Source: Ulva prolifera (Eukaryota; Chlorophyta; Ulvophyceae; Ulvales; Ulvaceae). Taken from it: a stretch of DNA of 64,000 nt. Where the stretch lies: assembly GCA_023078555.1 (NCBI GenBank), contig CM041198.1, positions 5,222,354-5,286,353 on the forward strand, given 5' to 3'. Shown here piece by piece: positions 56,690 to 64,000 of the stretch. The notes below the pieces were generated by a model. The model saw only the letters and a program-made list of their open reading frames with translations, was not told the DNA's origin and did no database searches. Both the position numbers and the translations under genes were made by a program. How positions within the stretch are numbered: position 1 is the first letter of the stretch; every line of letters begins with the position of its first letter.

Positions 56690-57216
56690 GGCCCCGCACC
56701 GAGGATGCCGAGCATGGACAGCCGCCCCGCCGCGGCCAGCAGCTGAGTGTTGGAGGCCCTCAGCAGGCGCTGCAGCCTCACCTCGCGCTGCTCCGCCGCC
56801 TCCCGCTGCTGGCACTCCTCCCGCAGCTGGTGCACCACGTTGATCTCCCGCTTGATCGCTGCCCACTTCGCGGTGCGCTCCCGGTCGCGGGCCGCCTGCT
56901 CCCGCCTGAGGATGGCCTTGACGGTCTCCCGCTCCTTGTCCACCGCCTCCCGTTCGCGGTAGACGGCCTCGCGCCACATGGCGACCTCCGGGTGGATGCG
57001 GTCCAGGTAGTGGGTGCTGTCGCTTGTGAGGAGGGTGGTGGCATCATCGCTTGTGAGGAGGGTTGTGCTGTCGTCGCTGGTGAGAAGGACGGTGGAATCG
57101 TCGCTGGTCAGAACGGTGGTTGCGTCGTCGCATGCTGCTCTGCATAGCAGTGGCACCGGCAGACATCCTGCGCTTGGTGAGGCTTTCGGTCCTGCATGAC
57201 CACCCCGGTGTTGCAA
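56473..57216 (-). CDS. Coiled-coil protein with a nine-residue TSDD repeat (gene boundaries unresolved)
   Basis: The minus-strand open frame 57216..56473 has four LTSDDxTxx repeats (57130..57023) followed by a long charged coiled coil: PEVAMWREAVYREREAVDKE, RETVKAILRREQAARDRERT, IKREINVVHQLREECQQREA. It then reads LQRLLRASNTQLLAAAGRLS. A likely donor (TCGG before GTAAAC) lies near 56686, so the tail from there to 56473 is probably intron. The start is not fixed; an upstream exon is likely. No family is recognised beyond the coiled coil. Confidence 0.5.
   Translation of the reverse strand: MQHRGGHAGPKASPSAGCLPVPLLCRAACDDATTVLTSDDSTVLLTSDDSTTLLTSDDATTLLTSDSTHYLDRIHPEVAMWREAVYREREAVDKERETVKAILRREQAARDRERTAKWAAIKREINVVHQLREECQQREAAEQREVRLQRLLRASNTQLLAAAGRLSMLGILGAGPSCSGKPVLGHWARSHRTIPNIQVYFSGDVPENAAARPNTGVNRPCAEPGCYCQMLKRLLCRPVLGRLAAFL
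57023..57130 (-). repeat. 27-bp coding minisatellite, four copies
   Basis: Units 57023-57049, 57050-57076, 57077-57103 and 57104-57130 are in-frame and encode variants of LTSDDSTTL. Confidence 0.9.
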
Positions 57217-57312
57217 CTGTTGCTGCTCCTGGTACGATCACATGCATGAATGAACTGTCGGACAGAGCGACAAATGCGCCTGACGGATCGGTGTCAAGAA
57301 GCAGATGTGCAA

Positions 57313-58128
57313 CTAGAACTTGTAAAAATTGGCTTTGGGCTCTAGTGACGGTGCAAACTTGGCGCAATTGCCCTCTTTTGCCACTGGGCAAGCAGTGGTG
57401 ACTGACGCCATACTCGCGAGATTCTGTGAAGACGTGCATGGCAGGAATAGGACCTGGAGCATCCCAAACGATGATACATATGTTGCACATGATCTGGCGT
57501 CGCACCAAGGTGTCCATTTGGGCCTATCCGGCACCTGAAGAGCTGCTGTCGGGACGTCGCCTGCGCAGGCACACGCTGCATGTCACACGAAGCGTACAGA
57601 TATGCAGGTTCGGGAAGCACATTTTAGGATACGTCTACGTGATGCCATTCATGTCGTGCGCATGCGAGCGAATATAGCGAAAGCCGTTCCAAGAGCTGGG
57701 CAGAGCGGTAGACATATGCCACTCGCTATACCTTGTGAACGCGTTGTGTGCTACGGATACATCTCTATGCCAATAACACTTTCTGATCGATGCAGGATAC
57801 TCACATGAGTGTTTGCAGATTAACTAGGCCACGGCGTGTGGGGCGCTGAGATGATCGGTGTGTACAGCAACGATACGACATGAAGCTACGCATCAGATCA
57901 CAATTAGAGTACATATGAATCCTCATCAACAGTTTACAGTCGCGTGCACTTACCTGGACCGACCAGGGCCTAGGCACGCCAGCACGCTGCATCCGGATGC
58001 CCTTGTACCAGTATAGCAGGTTAAATGGTGCAGCGACCACGCCTACCTCTGCAGCTGCTAGTCGATAGGAAACAACTGCGGCTGTTTCACCAGCCTCGCG
58101 CTGATTGGACTACCAGTGATACCTGATC
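57313..58128 (-). CDS. Unrecognised minus-strand gene fragment, two exons
   Basis: A well-supported exon, about 58128..57954, ends at a perfect donor (CAG before GTAAGTGC). It encodes REAGETAAVVSYRLAAAEVG then VVAAPFNLLYWYKGIRMQRA, a segment with membrane-like character. A second piece, 57534..57313, follows a CTTCAG acceptor in phase (VPDRPKWTPWCDARSCATYV) and ends at TAG. An alternative reading of the 57.2-57.5 kb segment in another frame contains LVAHLLLDTDPSGAFVALSD and could join the coiled-coil exon. I recognise no family and found no start codon. Confidence 0.3.
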
Positions 58129-58731
58129 CTCTTGGGCATTGGCGCGTCGTAGCGACTTCGCGCGCGAGTAAAACTGGTATCGATTAGGTGAAACACCGCA
58201 GAATCTACGTCCAAGAGACCAGACCGCCCCCACCGCAGTTCCAATCGCTGCATCAGGATTGTGAACAATTGTCTACAGACGTCGCTGAGCTGTTACCACG
58301 TGATCACATGCAACAAGCACCTCCAGCCACTGAGTCAGGGGCTCAGCTGAGCACTCAGTGTTTACATCTGCATGGGGAAGAATCATCAGGTCAAAGGCGC
58401 GAGAGGACAACTTGCCCAATCGATCAGTTTCTCTTCGCACCACAGCCAAAGGCGTTATTTCGATACAATGCTGTGTCGAGCACAGACGCAGACCCGGCAC
58501 TCTCTGAACGTCTTAGCCACAAACTCCATGACGCCCCATTACGCTGTAAAATTATTAGCACGAGGGCTAGCAACATCCGCAAACCTGCTCTATGCATCCA
58601 ATACCTCTCGAGGTACACATGCCCAGTCCCGTGGAACTCTTCCGAGAGGAGCAACTCGCATAACCACAACCCCCCCACCGCTTCAGCCATCAGCTCAATC
58701 GCCACAGCAGCTGCAGCACGCGGCCCGGACA
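58129..58731. other. Stretch with no supported gene
   Basis: Overlapping frames on both strands, none family-like. It may hold upstream exons of the minus-strand fragment at 57.3-58.1 kb. Confidence 0.35.
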
Positions 58732-59028
58732 TCATGCAGCGGACCAGCCGGAGAAGTAGCAGAGGAGGTAGCCGACGAGGATGAGCAGCAGAGCCTGTGC
58801 CCATGCTGCCGCTTCGCCGCTGACGGGCCGGGACAGCGAGGCGTGGTGCGCCATGCGGGCCTGCGTCACCGCAGCTGCCCGCTCCCCTGCCCGCGCCTCC
58901 GCCACCCCCTCCTTCGCCGCCTCGGCGGAAATCGTGTACGTGAGGAGCTCGCACTGCACGTGCCCCAACTCCAGAGCCGCCTCCATGAGCGCCAGGCTCA
59001 GCTCCAGCCTGCAGGCCAGCCGGCACAT
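58732..59028 (-). CDS. Small protein with a C-terminal membrane anchor
   Basis: A GC-rich frame of 98 codons starting at ATG 59028. It is an amphipathic Ala/Glu-rich helix (LELSLALMEAALELGHVQCE, then ISAEAAKEGVAEARAGERAA) ending in a single hydrophobic segment, AWAQALLLILVGYLLCYFSG, followed by WSAA. This is the layout of a tail-anchored protein. A CTGCAG acceptor overlaps the first codons, so it may be a last exon rather than a whole gene. No family is recognised. Confidence 0.45.
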   Translation of the reverse strand: MCRLACRLELSLALMEAALELGHVQCELLTYTISAEAAKEGVAEARAGERAAAVTQARMAHHASLSRPVSGEAAAWAQALLLILVGYLLCYFSGWSAA

Positions 59029-59340
59029 GGCATCTGGGACGTCTCATATCCCAGCAACACAGGATGCATCCAGGTGTGCTGTCCTCATCACAGCAACAGC
59101 TGATTCCAGAAGGCGAAAGGCTACTTGCGAAAAGTGTTGGCGCGGTGCCACATGTACAAACGTTGCCCTGGCGCTTCAGGGATCACCTTGTCAAGTCAAC
59201 ATTATCAGCGCTACATTCCCCCCTGTGTCTGCTCAGTAGCCTGACAGACTGAGGAACTTCACTCTGCGACCCAAACCGGTACACAAAGGCCTACAGCAGC
59301 TAGACCAATGATAATCACTTGATTTGTTTTGTTTTATATA
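59029..59340. other. Intergenic stretch downstream of the oxidoreductase/CFA gene
   Basis: Nothing recognised. It should include the 3' UTR of the gene ending at 59341. Confidence 0.4.
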
Positions 59341-62300
59341 TCATCTCGCAATCAGCAGGCAGAAGTTCTGCTGGAGGTGCATGCGCACACGTGCGCGTGT
59401 ATGCGTACGCGCACGAGGAGGAACGCCGCACCGCCGGAGCTTCTCGTCCGCCACGCCGTGATTGATACACGCATGCCACGCATGCGTGAGCTGCAGCCGC
59501 CACTGCCGCATCGTCGCCGCGTAGTTGCCGCTGAGGCCTCCAGCCCCCGCCTCTGGCACCAGCGTCAGGCCCGCCTGCGTCGCCGCCATCGCCACCTCCT
59601 CGCGCGTCGGCAGCTCCGCCCCCGGCAGCAGCTCATTCTTGAAGAACGAGGCGCTGCGCCGCTCGGCGGCGACGAGTGCGGGTGCCGCGTAGAGCGTGAG
59701 CACCGTGGCGCGGCCACCGCCGGCGAGGCGCGCGGAGAGGAGCTCGAAGAACGCGGCGAGCAGGTTCGGGCGGACGCCGGCCATCGTGACGGGGTCGACT
59801 GCGATGATGCTGCCGAAGCGGTGGCCCGGGGGAAGCGCGGTGTGGAGCTCCTGCCAGTCGCACAGGCGGCACGTGAGCGCGGCCGTGTGGTTCTGCTGCT
59901 TCGCGGCCGTGCCGACGTGCTCAAGCTGGCGCCGCGAGAGGAACGTGCTCGTCCACCTGCATGCATGCGGCGTATGCATGCTCGTGCATGCGACGGCCAG
60001 CTTTCATGGTGAATGCTGCACCGGCGATGGGTTTGACACATGCAGGAGTCAACACATGTGGCGCCATTCTGATGCCATGTGCTGGCCCTGACGTTTAGAT
60101 CGCTTGGTTTCACATCTTCAGCAATGCCAACGTTGGAATGGGTGGCTGTGGAGGTGCCATCCAACAGACGGCGCAGCCATGCACGGTGACAGAAGCAGCT
60201 GTGCCAAGCTCAGTCGCCTCGCTTTGCAGCGCCTGGTGTGCGTTGCACGAGCAAGGAGGACGGCCTGCTCCAGGGCGCGCGACACGAACTCGTGGATCCG
60301 GCAAGAGGCCCTGGGCTGTTGTGAGACTGCGGATGAATCGATCCCTTGATGTACGGCATGCTAGGCAAGAGGGCGGTTCGTGACAGCACAGCACCAGTCA
60401 GACACCCCCAGCATGCAGCGCAATAAACTAAAACTGTTGAGGAAAGAAGCTTTTGAAGCTCTGTCATTGAGCGCCAAGCTGTTACCGTGGATGACGCAGG
60501 ACCTACGTTAATAGCAGGTCAAATGTTTTGCAAGAGTAGGCCTAGGCTGAGCATTAGCAACGGTTATTGCTTTGTTTAGTTTGGCCAGGATAGCCCCGGT
60601 TGCCGGTCTTTATAGCAGATATTTGATTATAAACGCTCCAACACAGACAGAGCAGTATTGCGCCGGCGCGCGGCTATGAGAGGCATCTCATGCATGCACC
60701 GGCAGCCTGGCCAAACGCGGCTTCTCATGCATGCAGCCATCGCGCAAGCACGGGGCGGCCCCCAAATTGATGGTTTCAGTTTCAGTGCAGCCGATGCGGC
60801 AGTGCAGCAGGGCGCACTGGCAGCTGTGGTCCGCGATGCCGCGCCGCGCCAGCCCGCCCCAGCCGCCGCCGATCTGCAGCACGTCCCCGCCGCTGCACAG
60901 GCCGGCGGCGTCGAGTACCGCGGCAGCAAACGCGGCGTGGCCGTCGGCGAGGCTGCCCTGGCCCGCGGCATGCAGCGCTGGCGTGAGCTCCAGGCCCGGG
61001 CCGAGAATCTCCCGGTACGCATCGGTACCTGCAGCACGACGGCACTGTCAACGCAAGCTGACGGCCACGTTGCAACATGGCGACATGTCTTGGCAACGCT
61101 TCCATCTCTCACGTGTGTGGATGCCGTGCTGCCGTCTTGATGGGCCGCACGCAGGGCATGCATGCAGCTCCAGCTCGCGCATTATTTTGCATCATCACAA
61201 GCTGCCAAGGAATGTGAGGCAGGTGACGCACGTTGGGGGGGGGGGGGGGGGGGGGGGGGAGCAGGAGACGTGCAGGTGCACACAGCAGGCACGTACCCGC
61301 GGGGAACCAGGAGACGCACAGCGCAGCATGCAGAGCAGGCCCGCACCGTAGTCATCGATGAGCAGCTCCGCGGCGATGTACGCCGCGCCGACCCGCTGGC
61401 CCTCGTGCACATGCTGTGCAAGCAGTGACACGCTGCCGAGCCAGTGCAGTGGCCCGAGCGCCAGGGCGCCCCGCGCCAGGCCCTCCAGGTTCAGCATGAG
61501 AACCATCGCCAACGCGCCGACGTCCGCCACCTCCCACCGCCGCGCCGCGTAGCCCCGCAGCAGCCCGGCTGACCCCGTCTGCACGACACGTGCGACCGCG
61601 GCGACGTCCAGCACACGCACCGTCGCCGCCAGCGCCACCTCGCGGTGCGCCTCCCGCAGCCTCACGGTGCCGGCGCCGGCGCCGTCCGTGTCTAGCGGTG
61701 CGCTGAAACGCGCGCGCTCCGTCGCGGTTGACCCGACCGCGAATGCGGGCGGCGGGGCATATGCCGGGACGACCTCGTACGCGTGAACTGCCGCGGCGGT
61801 GGAGCCGGAGGGCGGGGCGCCGAATGTCGCGTCGACGCCGTCCGGCCGCACGACACGCAGCACGGCCCCTGCGCTGAGGCCGGAGGAGAGGTAGCGCTCC
61901 AGGCGGCCGCAGACGTAGCTGTGGAACAGCGACATCTTGGGGGATGTCGCACGGGGCTCCCACGGCACGCGCAGGCCCATCGCGCTGACCGCGGCGACGG
62001 CCGCACGCATGCCGTCCTCGTGGAAGCCGTACCCGCACCACGCGCCCGCATAGTACACCACCCCCCCGCCGGACCCCTGGATCGACGGCAGGTCCTGCTG
62101 GGCTGCCCAGGAGGCCATGCTGAAGACGGGGTGGGAGAGGGTCATGCGGCCGACGATGGTGTCGGCGCAGGGCGGCCGCGGGGGGTTGAGCGTGACGAGG
62201 AGGTCGCGGCAGCTGTCCGGAAGGTGCTGCAGGCGGTGGAGGCCATACGAGACGCACACCGCCGCGGCGTGGCTCTCCTTGCGGGAGCTGCTGATGACAT

Positions 62301-64000
62301 TCCAGCTCGCCCAGCACGACGGAGTGCGTGGCATGAAGTCCTTGTCTGCATGCATGGTGGGGAAGTGTGCGGCAGAGCAGATGAGCTTGGGGATCTGACA
62401 AGCGAGTCGGGTATGCCGACTCTGAATCAGTGGAGATTTTCTGACCTGGCCCGGAAGGGGTCGCTATGGATTCGCTAATGCATGAACTGGCGGCATCTGC
62501 ACTCTGCACACATGCATGACATGTTTGCATGTGGGGAGAGTCAGCTGAGGTGGCATAACTATCCCGCTTGTGTTCATCCTTGTGATGCCACAGGGAGCCA
62601 CACCCCGCCTCCTCGGTCTTTTGCCGCGCAGGGGGTGATTACGCATTGAGGCGTATGCATGGCCGTGTAGTGATCAGCGCGACTTGCCGCATGCATGAGA
62701 CGCAGGCAGGGGGTGCGGGCGCACCGCGGTGCAGGTAGACGTCGTTGTCCGCGTATGGGATGGCCGCCAGCACCGCCGTCTCCGCGGCCGACGCGTCGGC
62801 GCCCCGCAGCCGCAGCGACACGTCACTGTGCGTCGCGAGGACGACTCGGTCAAACTCCTCGGCCCCCCCGCTGTGCTCCACGGTCGCCTTGTTTGCCCCT
62901 GTACGCACACACACCTTGGTTGCGAAGGTCTTAGGTCTGAATGAGGGTGTACATGCATGGGTTGCGTGCGGCCATCGGCAGACCAGCCATGCTAGGCCCT
63001 GTTTGCATGCACATGTGGACATGGTGGGGAGGATGTGTTGCGGCTGCAGGGTGTGCTTGCGCACTGATGGAATGTGGAGTCATGCTGCAGCATGCTGCAC
63101 AGATCGAACGGAAGCATTGCACCGGGACACTGACAGGGGCCTGTACTTTGAATGCTCAGCTAGCGCATGCGACACCTTGCACCGCTGCCTGATATCGCAC
63201 AACTGCAGCGGGATCCGCATGAGTCAGGTTCTGGGCTGCATTGTGCTGGGAAAGGGCTTACAGTGCTGGCAGGTGTCCTGGAGTGCTGCCAAGCCGCACC
63301 TCCTGGCCCCTCCTTGACAGTGACAGAAGTCACGGGAGTGCTCGTCCGTACACTGTGGACGCATGGCAGCACAGCTTTAACGTAAGTCTCGCTGCGGCCC
63401 TTGACAACGCGCCACAGCGGCCGCTGCAGGATGTCCAGGAGGTGGTGGTTGACCCAGAAGCGTACAAGCATTTGAACTGGAAACTGCTCGGCCTGCGTAT
63501 ACGGCACTGACCACACAGCAGCGCACATAGGCACAACGTAGTTGTTGCGGAAGTACTCGCCGTACCTGCAAGCAAGCAAGCAAGCAATGGCAATGTTTGC
63601 TGCGGCATGTGCGATGATGAACTGTCGACATTCCCTGGCGCAAGGACAGGAGCACATCGAGTATTGATGAGACATATGTTCTTCTCAACTTCCAGGACGT
63701 ACCCTTGTGCGTCTAGGTACTGGCCGAGAGTTACGTTCCGGTACTTCTCTTTGTTCTCATCAAGGAGGACCTTCGGTGCGTCCCTGCCGAAGCGCAGCAC
63801 TTCGCGCACCATGTTCAGAAACTTCAGGTCAAACAGGTGCTTTCGTTGAGCAAAAATCGTGTTGAGGCCGTGGCTAGCCCACTCCACTTTGCCCTCGTCA
63901 ACAGAGATACCGAATGACATGTCACTGGCCTCAGAGTCAACGCCCAGATGCTCGAGCCAGCTGACGAAGTGCGGATAGGTCGTCAGGTTGTATACTTGAA
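59341..64000 (-). CDS. Amine-oxidase-like/cyclopropane-fatty-acid synthase fusion (5' end outside window)
   Basis: Six exons in phase, 64000..63703 (partial), 63565..63300, 62898..62725, 62345..61347, 61028..60818 and 59956..59341, give at least 853 residues. The N-terminal part matches the FAD-dependent oxidoreductase half of plant CFA synthases: NLTTYPHFVSWLEHLGVDSE, SDMSFGISVDEGKVEWAS, VPMCAAVWSVP, VLATHSDVSLRL and, near its end, YYAGAWCGYGFHEDGMRA. The C-terminal part is the SAM-dependent methyltransferase: VLQIGGGWGGLA (SAM motif), TFLSRRQLEHVGTAAKQQ, CRLCDWQEL, IIAVDPVTMAGVRPNLLAAF and NELLPGAELPTREEVAMAAT. The family adds methylene or methyl groups to unsaturated acyl chains. The usual EIGCGWG and CEM motifs are altered. 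Residues near the C-terminus (GVPPRARTHTRARVR) look like an insertion or an unspliced micro-intron. The start codon lies beyond 64000. Confidence 0.85.
61235..61259 (+). repeat. G25 homopolymer in an intron of the CFA-synthase fusion gene
   Basis: Twenty-five consecutive G on the plus strand, within the intron 61346..61029; the transcript carries C25. Confidence 0.95.

Noticed and set aside
59329-60012. 227-codon plus-strand frame
   Set aside because: Antisense shadow of the methyltransferase exon; composition is Arg/Glu-rich without any motif.
61352-62530. 392-codon minus-strand frame in the CFA-type gene region
   Set aside because: It is an Arg/Ala/Gly-rich frame-shifted shadow of the oxidoreductase exon 62345..61347, which has the conserved family motifs.

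Overview
The window is nuclear DNA from a eukaryote, most likely a green alga. Nearly every recognisable gene is split by GT-AG introns, and exon phases join cleanly. Several genes have TGTAA within about 50-250 bases of the stop codon, the usual chlorophyte polyadenylation signal. The gene set is plant-like: a transit-peptide FKBP, MOS2/GPKOW, COM1, a plant-type oxidoreductase-CFA synthase fusion and a GH9 cellulase. I cannot name the species. Most genes lie on the minus strand. Exon coordinates were deduced by hand from reading frame, splice-site bases and family alignment, with no transcript evidence.

Layout. 1-1437: 3' end of a sorting-nexin BAR gene (+). 3.1-4.5 kb: plastid-type FKBP (-). 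7.9-10.6 kb: ribosomal protein L7a (-), six exons, the first holding only the ATG. 11.8-16.4 kb: COM1/CtIP/Sae2 DNA-end-resection factor (-). 16.8-19.2 kb: MOS2/GPKOW splicing factor (+). 20.1-24.7 kb: secreted GH9 endoglucanase with two CBM1 modules (-), ten exons. 26.1-26.7 kb: decayed Ty3/gypsy integrase. 27.1-34.2 kb: mitochondrial 2-oxoglutarate dehydrogenase E1 (-), 13 exons. 36.5-38.6 kb: orphan spliced plus-strand gene(s) and an imperfect tandem duplication. 39.4-40.7 kb: orphan heptad-repeat gene (+). 41.1-42.8 kb: a 1.7-kb element with ~250-bp inverted terminal repeats enclosing a copia-type Gag gene. 45.1-48.1 kb: BTB/Skp1-like plus leucine-rich-repeat protein (-). 48.7-52.8 kb: PRC-barrel (RimM-like) protein with HGG-type repeats (-). 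53.0-54.2 kb: spliceosomal cyclophilin H (-). 55-59 kb: poorly resolved coiled-coil and small membrane-protein genes with minisatellites and local duplications. 59.3-64.0 kb: amine-oxidase/CFA-synthase fusion (-), running off the right edge.

These are independent housekeeping or accessory genes, not an operon. Shared themes are pre-mRNA splicing (GPKOW and cyclophilin H), organelle functions (OGDH, FKBP, possibly the RimM-like protein) and cell-wall or lipid modification (GH9, CFA-like enzyme). Introns have a distinct character: many 3' splice sites read GCATGCAG or ACATGCAG, and the longest G homopolymers all sit inside introns of minus-strand genes. The least ordinary items are the inverted-repeat Gag element, the PRC-barrel/HGG-repeat protein and the heptad-repeat orphan next to the Gag element.
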